In this document: positions 11,373 to 22,663 of the stretch, one piece after another
How the letters are laid out: each line of letters opens with the position of its first letter
How positions within the stretch are numbered: position 1 is the stretch's first letter
Assembly: GCF_900102875.1 (NCBI RefSeq)
Contig: NZ_FNGH01000017.1
Coordinates: 1-64,000 of the forward strand
Length of the DNA stretch: 64,000 nt
DNA from: Franzmannia pantelleriensis
GTDB lineage: Bacteria > Pseudomonadota > Gammaproteobacteria > Pseudomonadales > Halomonadaceae
Reading direction: 5' to 3'
Notes under the pieces: model-generated
Told to the model about the DNA's origin: nothing
Databases searched by the model: none
Seen by the model: the letters and a program-made list of their open reading frames with translations, nothing else
Translations under genes and position numbers: made by a program

Positions 11373-13037
11373 ATGACTGACCCCGCGTCATACGACTACA
11401 TCATCGTCGGCGCCGGCTCGGCCGGCTGCGTGCTGGCCGATCGGCTCAGCGCCGACGGCCGCTACCGGATACTGCTGATCGAGGCCGGTCCGCGTGACGC
11501 CTCCTGGACCATCGACATGCCCGCCGCCATGGGCGCGGCCATCGATGGCCCGCGCTTCAACTGGCACTATCATTCCGGCCCGGAGCCCTATCTGGACGAT
11601 CGCTATATCGCCACCCCGCGTGGCAAGACCCTGGGCGGCTCGTCGTCGATCAACGGCATGGTCTACATTCGCGGTCACGCCCGCGACTATGACCACTGGG
11701 CCGCCAGCGGCTGCCCCGGCTGGGGGTATGCCGAGGTACTGCCCTACTTCCGCCGCGCCGAATCCCACGAGCTGGGCGGCGATGACTACCACGGCGAGGA
11801 TGGACCGCTGCGAGTCAGCGCCGGTCGGCCTCATGATCCCCTGGCGTGCGCCTTCCTCAATGCCGGCGTAGAGGCCGGCTATCCCTATACCGAGGATCCC
11901 AACGGCTACTGCCAGGAAGGCATGGGGCGCGTCGATCGCACCACCTATCGCGGCCGGCGCTGGAGTACCGCCCGGGGCTATCTGGCCCGCGCCAGGTCGC
12001 GGAATAACCTCAGCGTGATCACCGGCGCCCTGGTCGAACGGGTGCTGCTCGACGCCGGTTGCGCCCGGGGCGTGAGCTATCGCGTCGCGGGCGACACGCG
12101 TCACGCCACCGCCACACGCGAGGTGATCCTCGCCGCCGGGGCCATCAACACCCCGCAACTGCTGATGCTCTCCGGGATCGGTCCCGAGGAGGCACTGGCG
12201 GCGCATGGCATCGACTGCCAACATCCTCTGCCCGGGGTCGGCCAGCGTCTCAGCGACCACCCGGACAGCGTGGTCGCCTATCGTGCCGAGCAGCCGGTCT
12301 CCATCGCCCCCTGGACGCATGCCCCGCGCAAGTGGTGGCTAGGCTTGCAGTGGTTCTGCCGCCATACCGGACTCGCGGCCAGCAATCAGTTCGATGCCGG
12401 CGCCTTCATCCGTTCCCGCGCCGGGGTCGAGCACCCCGACATCCAGCTCACCTTCATGTCGGCGGCGGTGCCGCCGGGCTCGGTGGCACCGCTGCGCGAG
12501 CACGCCTTCCAGGTGCATATCGACCTGATGCGCCCCACCAGCCTCGGCCACGTCAGGCTGCGCAGCGCCGATCCGGGCGAGGCGCCGGAGATCGTCTTCC
12601 ACTACCTGGCCAGCCAACGCGACCGAGCCGATATGCGCAGCGCCGTGCGCCTGGTGCGCGAGATCATCGCCCAGCCCGCTTTCGATGGCCTGCGCGGTGA
12701 AGAGATCTCCCCCGGCGCGCATATCGACAGCGACGCCGACCTCGACGCCTGGGCGCGACGCACCACCGAGACCGGCTACCACGCCGCTGGCACCTGCAAG
12801 ATGGGGCCCGCGGAGGATCCCGAGGCGGTGGTCGACCCCGAACTGCGTGTCCACGGCCTGGAGGGGCTGCGCGTGGTCGATGCCTCGATCATGCCGCGCA
12901 TCGTCAGCGGCAATACCAATGCCCCCACGGTGATGATCGCCGAAAAGGCCAGCGACCTGCTGCTCGGCAAGCCCCCCTTGCCGCCCAGCGAGGCGGCGAC
13001 CTGGATTCACCCCGAGTGGCAACATCGGCAACGCTGA
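11373..13037 (+). CDS. GMC-family FAD alcohol oxidoreductase (choline-dehydrogenase-like)
   Basis: It probably oxidises a primary alcohol to an aldehyde. The 554-residue protein has the FAD dinucleotide motif IIVGAGSAGCVLADRL at about 9-24, the GMC signature 1 around GKTLGGSSSINGMVYIRGHA, signature 2 around GAINTPQLLMLSGIGP, and the catalytic His and Asn regions HAAGTCKMG and VSGNTNAPTVMIAEKA near the C-terminus. The overall pattern is BetA-like. A paralogous betA for osmoprotection would normally sit with betB and betI; here it sits with a Rieske oxygenase, so the true substrate may be a choline analogue. Spacing to neighbours is 26 and 7 bp, consistent with one operon. Confidence 0.87.
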   Translation: MTDPASYDYIIVGAGSAGCVLADRLSADGRYRILLIEAGPRDASWTIDMPAAMGAAIDGPRFNWHYHSGPEPYLDDRYIATPRGKTLGGSSSINGMVYIRGHARDYDHWAASGCPGWGYAEVLPYFRRAESHELGGDDYHGEDGPLRVSAGRPHDPLACAFLNAGVEAGYPYTEDPNGYCQEGMGRVDRTTYRGRRWSTARGYLARARSRNNLSVITGALVERVLLDAGCARGVSYRVAGDTRHATATREVILAAGAINTPQLLMLSGIGPEEALAAHGIDCQHPLPGVGQRLSDHPDSVVAYRAEQPVSIAPWTHAPRKWWLGLQWFCRHTGLAASNQFDAGAFIRSRAGVEHPDIQLTFMSAAVPPGSVAPLREHAFQVHIDLMRPTSLGHVRLRSADPGEAPEIVFHYLASQRDRADMRSAVRLVREIIAQPAFDGLRGEEISPGAHIDSDADLDAWARRTTETGYHAAGTCKMGPAEDPEAVVDPELRVHGLEGLRVVDASIMPRIVSGNTNAPTVMIAEKASDLLLGKPPLPPSEAATWIHPEWQHRQR

Positions 13038-13044
13038 GGTTCTC

Positions 13045-13995
13045 ATGCACGACGCTCTATGCCTGGAAATCCGCCACCACCAAGCCCTCGGCGAACGCCT
13101 CTACCGGCTCGATCTGGCGGCAAGCGACGGGGCCACCCTGCCCCCGGCCGCGCCGGGGGCTCACCTGGCGCTCACGCTTCCCAACGGCATGACGCGCCAC
13201 TATTCACTGCTCGATGGTGCCGACGACGGGATCTACCGCATCGCCGTGCTCCACGAGCGCGATTCCCGCGGTGGCTCGGCGTGGCTCGCCGAGCACGCCA
13301 TGCCGGGCACTCGACTGACCGCCAGCGGCCCCCATGATCGCTTTCCCCTCGACGAGAGCGCCGCTCACCACTGCCTGGTCGGCGCCGGGATCGGCATCAC
13401 CCCGCTGGTCGCCATGGCGAGGCGCCTGCACGCGCTGGGCGCCAGCCGCGAGCTGCACTATCTGGTGCGCCATCGCCGGCAGGCGCTGTTCGCCGCAGCG
13501 CTGGCACCGCTGTTTCCGCCCGGCAAGCTGCACCTGCATATCTCCAGCGAGCATGGGCGCACTCGCCTCGACACTCTCGTGAACACGCCTCGTGCCAGCA
13601 CCCGCGTGTATGCCTGCGGCCCCGCCTCGCTGCTCGACGAGCTGGAGTGTCTCGCCGCCGACTGGCCGGCGGGCTGCCTGCGTCTGGAGCGCTTCCATAA
13701 CGACACCGTGCCCAGCGACGCCCCTCAAGACAGCTGCGAGGTGATCCTCGAGGCCAGCGGCAGACGCTTCACGCTAGCCCCGGGCCAATCCCTGATCGAC
13801 GCCCTGGAGGCGCACGGCGTGGCCCCGCCCCGCCTGTGCTGCGAAGGCGTTTGTGGTACCTGCGCCACACCGCTGCTGGATGGCGAGGTGGAGCACCTCG
13901 ACGCCGTGCAGTCCAGCGCCGAGAAGGCCCTCAACGACCTGATCTATCCCTGCGTGTCGCGCCCACGCGGCCCGCGTCTCGTTCTCGATCTCTAA
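13045..13995 (+). CDS. Rieske oxygenase reductase (FMN/FAD-NAD-[2Fe-2S], CntB/VanB-like)
   Basis: It passes electrons from NAD(P)H through flavin and a plant-type ferredoxin domain to the Rieske oxygenase. The 316-residue protein has the flavin motif RHYSLLD, the nucleotide motif VGAGIGITPLVAMA, the YACGP motif, and a C-terminal ferredoxin domain with the four cluster cysteines in CCEGVCGTC and YPCVSRP. This N-to-C order (reductase then ferredoxin) is that of phthalate/vanillate/carnitine oxygenase reductases. It lies three genes from its probable partner at 8458. A short 7-bp gap follows the GMC gene. Confidence 0.9.
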   Translation: MHDALCLEIRHHQALGERLYRLDLAASDGATLPPAAPGAHLALTLPNGMTRHYSLLDGADDGIYRIAVLHERDSRGGSAWLAEHAMPGTRLTASGPHDRFPLDESAAHHCLVGAGIGITPLVAMARRLHALGASRELHYLVRHRRQALFAAALAPLFPPGKLHLHISSEHGRTRLDTLVNTPRASTRVYACGPASLLDELECLAADWPAGCLRLERFHNDTVPSDAPQDSCEVILEASGRRFTLAPGQSLIDALEAHGVAPPRLCCEGVCGTCATPLLDGEVEHLDAVQSSAEKALNDLIYPCVSRPRGPRLVLDL

Positions 13996-14007
13996 GTGGA
14001 GTTCCAC

Positions 14008-15492
14008 ATGCCCCACAGCCACCATGACTGGCAACGTCTCGCCGCCGAGCTGACAGCCGACGGTCGTGCCTTCATCGACGGCCAGCGCCAGGCGGCCCAG
14101 GCCGGCGACTGGCTCGACTCCCTCAATCCCATGGGCGGGCCACCCGTCGCACGCATCGCCGCCGGCACCGCCGCGGATATCGATCTTGCCGTGGCCGCTG
14201 CACGTCGCAGTTTCAGCGCCGGCGACTGGTCGCAGGCCGCGCCGACCCGGCGTCGCCAAGTCTTGCAGGCGATCGCCACGAGGCTGCGCGAGCACGCCAC
14301 GACGCTGGCCCTGCTCGACTGCCTGGAAGTCGGCAAACGTATCGACGAGGCCCTCGACGATGTCGAGGAGTCCGCGCGACTGTTCGACTGGTATGCCGAG
14401 GTGCAGGACAAATGGTACGACGCCCTGGCCGCCTCGCCGCCCGGCGTGCAGGCCAGCATGCGCCATGAGCCACTGGGCGTGATCGGTGCAGTCGTGCCCT
14501 GGAACTATCCGCTGCACAACGCCTGCGTCAAGCTGGCGCCGGCGCTGGCCGCCGGCAATAGCGTGGTACTCAAACCCGCCGAGGAGTCATCGCTTTCGGC
14601 ACTGCGCCTCGCCGAGCTGTGCGAAACCGCGGGTCTTCCCCAGGGCGTGGTCAATGTGGTGCCCGGGCATGGCCATCAGGCCGGCGAAGCACTGGGCCGC
14701 CACGCCGACGTCGATGCCATCGGCTTCACCGGCTCCAGCGAAATCGGCAAGCGCTTCATGGTCTATGCCGGCGAGTCCAACATGAAGCCGGTGTGGCTGG
14801 AGTGCGGCGGCAAGAGTCCGCATCTAGTGTTCGCAGACGCAGGCGATCTTGAGGAGGTCGCCGATGCCGTGGCCGGCGCTATCTTCACCAATGCCGGCCA
14901 GGTCTGCTCGGCTCATTCACGGCTGCTGGTGCAGCGCGAGCTGGCCGAGCCATTGCTCGACGCGCTCTGCCGCCGCGCCAATGCGCTGACCCTGGGCGAT
15001 CCGCTCGATCCCGCCACTACCCTGGGGCCGCTGGTCAGCCAGGCCCAGTTCGACAAGGTCTGCGACTATTTGCGCCTGGGTCGCAGCGAAGCGCGGCTGG
15101 CCTGCGGAGGCGAGCCCCGCGAGGCAGACGGCGGACGGCTGTTCGTGGCGCCGACGATCTTTGCCGACGTCACCCCCGACCGACGCCTGTTCCGCGAGGA
15201 GATCTTCGGCCCGGTCTTGACGGTAACCCCCTTCGACGACGAGGAGCAGGCCGTGGCCCTGGCCAATGACAGCGAATATGGCCTGGCGGCCTCGCTGTGG
15301 ACACGCGACCTGGGGCGTGCTCACCGTCTGTGCGACCGCCTGCAGGCGGGCACCGTCACGGTCAATGGCGTGGATGCCGTGAGCCTGCAGACCACCTTCG
15401 GCGGCGTTAAGCAGTCGGGCATCGGTCGCGACTACGCCCTCGCCGGTATGCAAAAATACATGGCCGTCAAGACGCGCTGGATTCAGTATTGA
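14008..15492 (+). CDS. NAD(P)-dependent aldehyde dehydrogenase (betaine/gamma-aminobutyraldehyde type)
   Basis: The 494-residue enzyme should convert the aldehyde made by the neighbouring GMC enzyme to the acid. It has the ALDH cofactor region VVPWNYPLHNACVKLAPALA, the NAD motif GFTGSSEIGKRF, the general-base glutamate in LECGGKSPH and the catalytic cysteine in GQVCSAHSR. The C-terminal FGGVKQSGIGRDYA oligomerisation/substrate region is intact. The start at 14008 follows GGAG at 6 bp; a GTG at 13996 would add four residues. The pairing with a GMC oxidase parallels BetA-BetB in choline oxidation, but the pathway here includes extra steps. Malic-semialdehyde oxidation after carnitine cleavage is an alternative role. 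Confidence 0.9.
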   Translation: MPHSHHDWQRLAAELTADGRAFIDGQRQAAQAGDWLDSLNPMGGPPVARIAAGTAADIDLAVAAARRSFSAGDWSQAAPTRRRQVLQAIATRLREHATTLALLDCLEVGKRIDEALDDVEESARLFDWYAEVQDKWYDALAASPPGVQASMRHEPLGVIGAVVPWNYPLHNACVKLAPALAAGNSVVLKPAEESSLSALRLAELCETAGLPQGVVNVVPGHGHQAGEALGRHADVDAIGFTGSSEIGKRFMVYAGESNMKPVWLECGGKSPHLVFADAGDLEEVADAVAGAIFTNAGQVCSAHSRLLVQRELAEPLLDALCRRANALTLGDPLDPATTLGPLVSQAQFDKVCDYLRLGRSEARLACGGEPREADGGRLFVAPTIFADVTPDRRLFREEIFGPVLTVTPFDDEEQAVALANDSEYGLAASLWTRDLGRAHRLCDRLQAGTVTVNGVDAVSLQTTFGGVKQSGIGRDYALAGMQKYMAVKTRWIQY

Positions 15493-15512
15493 GTCCCCGA
15501 CAGGAGATTTCC

Positions 15513-16250
15513 ATGCAACAGCACGACGTGTCGCGCCCCATCCTCGATGCCAGTCCGCGCCAGCAGCTGGCCGCCGCCTTTCGCTGGATGGCCCGTCTCG
15601 ACATGCACGAGGCCACCGCCAACCACTGCAGCCTGGCGCTGGACGAGCGACGCTTCCTGATCAACCCGCTGGGTCATCACTTCTCGGAGCTGCGCGCCAG
15701 CGACCTGCTCGAGGTGGATCGCCACGGGCAAGCGCCGGCGGACATCGACCCCACCGCCTGGGCGATTCACGGCGCCATGCATCGCCAGGGCGAACACATT
15801 GGCTGCATCCTGCATAGCCACGCACCCTATGCCACCGCGCTGTCCTGCCTGGAATCGCCCCATCTACCCCCGGTGGAGCAGAACAGCATGCGCTTCTTCG
15901 AGCGTCTCTACGTCGATCAAGGCTTCGATGGCATGGGCCTCGCCGACGAGGCCGAACGCCTCGGCGGGCTGGCCAACCGTGCCTCGGTACTGCTGCTCGG
16001 CAACCACGGCGTGGTGACCACCGGCGCCGATGTCGCCGAGGCGTTCGATCGCCTCTACTACTTCGAGCGCGCCTGCCGCACCTATCTGATCGCCCGCGGC
16101 AGCGGCCTGCCGCTCAAGCCGGTCAGCGACACGGTGGCGCGCAAGACGGCGGCACAGTGGGACGACTACATGGCCGAGGGGGCAGCCCAGCAGCACTTTG
16201 CCGCGCTGCTGCGCATCCTCGACCGTGATGCCCCCGACTATCGTCACTGA
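15513..16250 (+). CDS. Class II aldolase/adducin-domain protein
   Basis: This 245-residue member of the zinc-dependent class II aldolase family (fuculose-phosphate aldolase/adducin fold) probably performs a retro-aldol cleavage or related step. Metal-binding histidines are in CILHSHAPYATAL (about residues 90-102) and in LLGNHGVVTTG. It starts after AGGAG and lies 20 bp after the aldehyde dehydrogenase. A carbon-carbon cleaving enzyme is not part of the known choline-to-sarcosine or carnitine-to-malate routes. Its presence therefore suggests a longer-chain or polyhydroxylated substrate. Non-aldolase roles, such as dehydratase-like chemistry or regulation, are known for the fold and cannot be excluded. 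Confidence 0.8.
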   Translation: MQQHDVSRPILDASPRQQLAAAFRWMARLDMHEATANHCSLALDERRFLINPLGHHFSELRASDLLEVDRHGQAPADIDPTAWAIHGAMHRQGEHIGCILHSHAPYATALSCLESPHLPPVEQNSMRFFERLYVDQGFDGMGLADEAERLGGLANRASVLLLGNHGVVTTGADVAEAFDRLYYFERACRTYLIARGSGLPLKPVSDTVARKTAAQWDDYMAEGAAQQHFAALLRILDRDAPDYRH

Positions 16251-17278
16251 TGCGTACGCCTGGCCTGCCTGATAGCGCTCCCTCGACCCCACCCTACCGG
16301 CTCAAGCTGATGCTGATGCCGGCGTTCTCCTTCGCCGGCCTGGGGACCATTCTGGATAGCCTGTTCATCGTCAACTGGCTCGCCCAGGAGCCGCGCTTCG
16401 AGTGGCAGTTGCTGGGGCTGGAGGAGAGCGTCATGGCCTCCAATGGCACGCCGCTGGCCGTCGAGCCTGAGTGGCCGGCTCCGCATACGCTGGATGAGGT
16501 GTGGGTGCTGGCCAGTTTCGCCACCAAGAGCTACCGCGACGACACGCGCCTGGCCATGTGGCTGCGCCACTGTGCCGCCGCGGGGACCAACCTCGGTGGC
16601 ATCGAGGTAGGCAGCGACATGCTCGCCGCCGCCGGGGTCATGCAGGGCCATCGTGTCGCCATGCACTGGGACAACCGCGAGGGCTTTGCCGAGCGTTACC
16701 CACAGCTCGAAACCAGCAGCGAGCTCTACTGCCTCGACCGCGACCGGCTGAGCTGCGCCGGGGGCACCGCCATCGTCGACCTGATGTTCGCCTGGTTGGC
16801 GCGCCATGTGGAGCCCGCCCTGCTCGAGGAGCTGCGCAATCATCTCCTCGAACGCCGTCAACGCGACGGCGCTCGCCAGCAGCTTGCCGCCGACCCGCTC
16901 CACCATGCCGAGACGTCAGCCCAGATTCGACGGGTACTGCGTCATATGCGCCGCCATATCGAAGCGCCGCTCAGCACTGCCGAGTTGGCCAGCCATGCCG
17001 GCCTCTCGACGCGTCAACTGGAGCGACGCTTCAAGCAGGAGCTGGGGGTGACGCCGATGCGCTATTACCTGTGGCTGCGCATCAACCGTGCCCACCGGCT
17101 GCTACAGCAGACAGACCTCAGCGTGGCGTCCGTCGCCAGTGCCGCCGGTTTCGGATCCCTGGAGCATTTTTCACGCAGCTATCGCCGCTTCTTCGGCTGT
17201 GCGCCCAGCAGCGATCGCCTGCAGTCGCCCGAGGCGCCGGTACTGCCACTGCGCTACCTGCCCTACCGTCGGCGCTGA
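16250..17278 (+). CDS. GlxA-family AraC-type transcriptional regulator (GbdR/CdhR-like architecture)
   Basis: The 342-residue protein has an N-terminal DJ-1/PfpI-like amidotransferase-fold sensor domain (about residues 18-200) and a C-terminal double helix-turn-helix AraC domain (about 235-325, including LSTRQLERRFKQELGVTP and AAGFGSLEHFSRSYRRFFG). Regulators of this architecture, such as GbdR and CdhR in Pseudomonas, control betaine and carnitine catabolism. Its ATG shares one base with the aldolase stop codon (TGATG), so it is the last gene of the operon. It is probably the operon's own activator, responding to a pathway compound, and the inverted repeat at 8322-8370 is a candidate target. 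Confidence 0.88.
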   Translation: MRTPGLPDSAPSTPPYRLKLMLMPAFSFAGLGTILDSLFIVNWLAQEPRFEWQLLGLEESVMASNGTPLAVEPEWPAPHTLDEVWVLASFATKSYRDDTRLAMWLRHCAAAGTNLGGIEVGSDMLAAAGVMQGHRVAMHWDNREGFAERYPQLETSSELYCLDRDRLSCAGGTAIVDLMFAWLARHVEPALLEELRNHLLERRQRDGARQQLAADPLHHAETSAQIRRVLRHMRRHIEAPLSTAELASHAGLSTRQLERRFKQELGVTPMRYYLWLRINRAHRLLQQTDLSVASVASAAGFGSLEHFSRSYRRFFGCAPSSDRLQSPEAPVLPLRYLPYRRR

Positions 17279-17391
17279 CGTTCGCGGCCGCCCACCCGCG
17301 GACGGCATGCTTAGGCCCGCTTGAGCCTCGTCGACAATTTACCTAGGATGCTAACTTTCCCCTTACGCGAGGTCGCTCGCTCAGGATACTC

Positions 17392-18768
17392 ATGTCCGCT
17401 CAGGATGCGCCGCCCGCCGCCCCCACTCGCCCCGACTCGCCCTCGCTGCGTCAGGTGATCGCCGGCGTCGCTATTCTCGCCGGGCTGATCTGGCAGATCC
17501 TGCTATTTACCGGCGCGGCCGTGACGCCGCTGCCAGTGGGCTATCTGCTGTGGTTCTCGGTCGTACTGCTGTGGCGCGACATCCCTACCCGCTCACGGCG
17601 CCAGGCCGGCGTGCTGATCGCGCTGGGCGCCGGCATGCTGCTGGCGGCCCGACTGGGCTACGCCGCCGAGGTGGCCTGGCCGTGGATTCTGGACGGCAAC
17701 ACCTACGTGGTGGCGATGCTGGTAGGCGTCAGCTTCATCAGCCTGATCGGCAGTCAAAGCCCCAGTCGCAGCGGCACCCATCTGACCGGCTGGCGCGGCG
17801 TGCTCAGCACCTGGTTCAGCGTTCACCTGCTGGGGTCGATCCTCAATCTCTCCACGGTATTCATGGTGGGGGACCGGCTGCGCGGGCTTAATCCACCGCC
17901 CCCTCAGCCGGCCAGCGCACCGCTTAGCCCGCCACAAATCCTGGCCCTCAATCGGGGGCTCTCCAGCGCGGCCTTCTGGTCGCCGTTCTTCGCCTCGATG
18001 GGGGTGGTGATGAGCCTGGCGCCGCAGATGAATTTCCTATGGATTCTGGCCTTCGGCCTGCCGCTGGGGGTGCTGTCGGGGCTATTCACCAGCGTGGAGC
18101 TAAATCGCCGATTCGATCTGTCCAATACCCCCGGTTTTGCCATGTCGCCGGCCAACCTGCTGATGCCGGTCGCCATGGCAAGCCTGGTGATGCTGTTTCA
18201 CTACGGCCTTACACCGAGGCTGTCGATCGTCAGCATCATCACCTTTCTGCTGCCGGCCGCAGCGCTGGCAACCAACCTCCCCCAGGGGCTGCGCTGGACC
18301 CGGCGACGCATCGTCGAGCACACCCGCAGGCGGCTGCCGAGCATGCGCGGCGAGATCTCGCTGTTCTTGGCGGCGGGGCTCTTTACTCAAGGATTGTCTA
18401 CGTTGATTGCCGCCGTAACCGGCGGCGAGTGGGTGCTGTTCGAGCACTTCGGTGCCGCCCAGGCCATGTTGAGCTATGCGGTGATCGTGGTCAGCGCCAT
18501 CGCCGGCCTGCATCCGATCATCGGCGTCTCGACACTGGCCTCGATGCTCGACCTCGAGGGTAGCCGCTACACGCTACTGGCCTTCGTGGCACTGGCGTCA
18601 TGGGGAGTGGGCACGGCGGTGGGGCCGTTATCGGGGATCAATCTCTCGCTGCAGGGGCGCTACGGCGTCAGCGGCTACCGCACCATGCGCCTCAACGCCC
18701 CGTATGCCGCGATCATGTCGCTGGCGGTGCTGGCCGGCATACTGCTGCTCGACCAACTGATCGCCTGA
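17392..18768 (+). CDS. Uncharacterised polytopic inner-membrane protein
   Basis: I do not recognise the family. The 458-residue protein begins with a short Pro-rich cytoplasmic tail, then shows about eleven hydrophobic helices (from about residue 22 to the C-terminus), with a basic loop RWTRRRIVEHTRRRL in the middle. The size, helix number and the paired halves separated by that loop resemble ion-transporter-superfamily permeases, but no diagnostic motif is visible. It follows the GlxA regulator by 113 bp. It could be the uptake or export component of the Rieske pathway, or an independent gene. It converges with ybeL, with 8 bp between the stop codons. Confidence 0.7.
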   Translation: MSAQDAPPAAPTRPDSPSLRQVIAGVAILAGLIWQILLFTGAAVTPLPVGYLLWFSVVLLWRDIPTRSRRQAGVLIALGAGMLLAARLGYAAEVAWPWILDGNTYVVAMLVGVSFISLIGSQSPSRSGTHLTGWRGVLSTWFSVHLLGSILNLSTVFMVGDRLRGLNPPPPQPASAPLSPPQILALNRGLSSAAFWSPFFASMGVVMSLAPQMNFLWILAFGLPLGVLSGLFTSVELNRRFDLSNTPGFAMSPANLLMPVAMASLVMLFHYGLTPRLSIVSIITFLLPAAALATNLPQGLRWTRRRIVEHTRRRLPSMRGEISLFLAAGLFTQGLSTLIAAVTGGEWVLFEHFGAAQAMLSYAVIVVSAIAGLHPIIGVSTLASMLDLEGSRYTLLAFVALASWGVGTAVGPLSGINLSLQGRYGVSGYRTMRLNAPYAAIMSLAVLAGILLLDQLIA

Positions 18769-18776
18769 TCGCCTGA

Positions 18777-19292
18777 TCAGTCGGAAGCACGGGCGAAATA
18801 GCGATGCCCGCACTGGTGGCAGGGATCGATACGGGTCACCGTCTCGAGGGTGACCTGGGCATCGCAGTGCACGCAGGCCATGCGCCCGGGAGCGGCGATC
18901 TCGCCCTCGCAGTAGTCGGCCTGAGCCGCCTCGAGGTCGTCCTCGAGCCGTTCACGGTCGACGATGCTGCGATCGGCCACCGACAGCAACGCCTCGCTGA
19001 CTTTGCGCGACAGCACCGTGAGGTCGATGCCCAGCCAACTTGCCACGCTATTACCACCGGCGGCGAGATAGCGGCGCATGTCCTTGAGGTCGCGCTCGAC
19101 CCAGGCGCGCAGCAGCGCCAGCTCATCCTTGGTGAACTCCTCGAACTCGGCTTCGAACTCCACCGCCTCATCGAGATCCTTCTGCAGCGCGTCCCATGAC
19201 AGCTCGTCGGCGCCCTCCTGAAGGCGCGCCAGCATGCGTTCGTACCCTTCGCGCAGGCGATGCTCCTGCGTTGTCTCCTTGCGATCGCTCAT
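18777..19292 (-). CDS. ybeL: Zinc-ribbon protein of the YbeL/DUF1451 family
   Basis: The 171-residue protein is mostly acidic alpha-helix (about 1-130) followed by a C-terminal zinc ribbon with MACVHCDAQVTLE and IDPCHQCGHRYF, giving two CxxC pairs. Function is not established. The call rests on this architecture and on position beside leuS, where E. coli also has ybeL. The start at 19292 follows AAGGAG; an ATG at 19313 upstream is less likely because it would place that site inside the gene. It is divergent from leuS with a 210-bp promoter region between them. Confidence 0.85.
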   Translation of the reverse strand: MSDRKETTQEHRLREGYERMLARLQEGADELSWDALQKDLDEAVEFEAEFEEFTKDELALLRAWVERDLKDMRRYLAAGGNSVASWLGIDLTVLSRKVSEALLSVADRSIVDRERLEDDLEAAQADYCEGEIAAPGRMACVHCDAQVTLETVTRIDPCHQCGHRYFARASD

Positions 19293-19442
19293 GGTGCACT
19301 CCTTGTTCATCACTAACCGGTCTCACGGATGCTCCGCAGCGCGTGGCCCTACCTGATGGCGCGCTGCTGGGGTATGCTTGTGCCCCATTGCCGTCATCTT
19401 CCTTTGGCTTCAATGCGCTACGACCTTTCTAGCATATTGTAG

Positions 19443-22085
<2,643 letters not shown>

Positions 22086-22119
22086 GCTCGAGCCACCCTC
22101 TACGTACAAGGAGCGCCTC

Positions 22120-22638
22120 ATGCAGCGTCGCCGCTTTCTCCATCTGTCGCTGGCTGCCGGTGCCGGCCTGGCGCTGGCCGGCTGCGGCTTTCACCTGCGC
22201 GGGCTGGACACCCCGGTGATGTCGCTCGACAGCATCGCGCTGGTGGCCGCCGACAGCGACCTGACTCCCGCGGTGCAGGCAGCGCTAGAGCGTGCCGGCA
22301 CCGCAATTCGCGACGACGCGCCGCTGCGTCTCAACCTCGGCGATGAGTCGTTCCGCGAGAGCCGCCGCACCTTCGGCAGCGCTGCCAGCCGCGAAATCGA
22401 GATGACGCTGCGTGCGCCCTTCTCGGTGCAGCGCCAGCGCGACAATGCTTACCTGCTCAACCAGCAGCAGCTCGAAGTGAGCACCAACTTCAGCATCAGC
22501 GACGATAACCTGCTGGCCCAGGAGGATCTCCGCGAGGAAGCCCGCCAGGAGCTGCGAGAAGAAGCGGCGCGCCGCCTGTTAGACCGACTGCGCGCCCTCG
22601 ACAGCCAGCCTGGTTCATTAGAGGCCACTGATGTGTGA
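22120..22638 (+). CDS. lptE: LPS-assembly lipoprotein LptE
   Basis: This outer-membrane lipoprotein plugs the LptD barrel in lipopolysaccharide export. The 172-residue protein has a type II signal peptide with an N-terminal RRR and the lipobox LALAGC, lipidated at Cys22, followed directly by the family hallmark GFHLRG. The middle is a beta-rich LptE fold and the C-terminus is helical and charged. It lies 34 bp after leuS and 25 bp before holA, the same order as in E. coli. Confidence 0.95.
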   Translation: MQRRRFLHLSLAAGAGLALAGCGFHLRGLDTPVMSLDSIALVAADSDLTPAVQAALERAGTAIRDDAPLRLNLGDESFRESRRTFGSAASREIEMTLRAPFSVQRQRDNAYLLNQQQLEVSTNFSISDDNLLAQEDLREEARQELREEAARRLLDRLRALDSQPGSLEATDV

Positions 22639-22663
22639 CGCGACTCACTTGTAAGGTGCTCAC

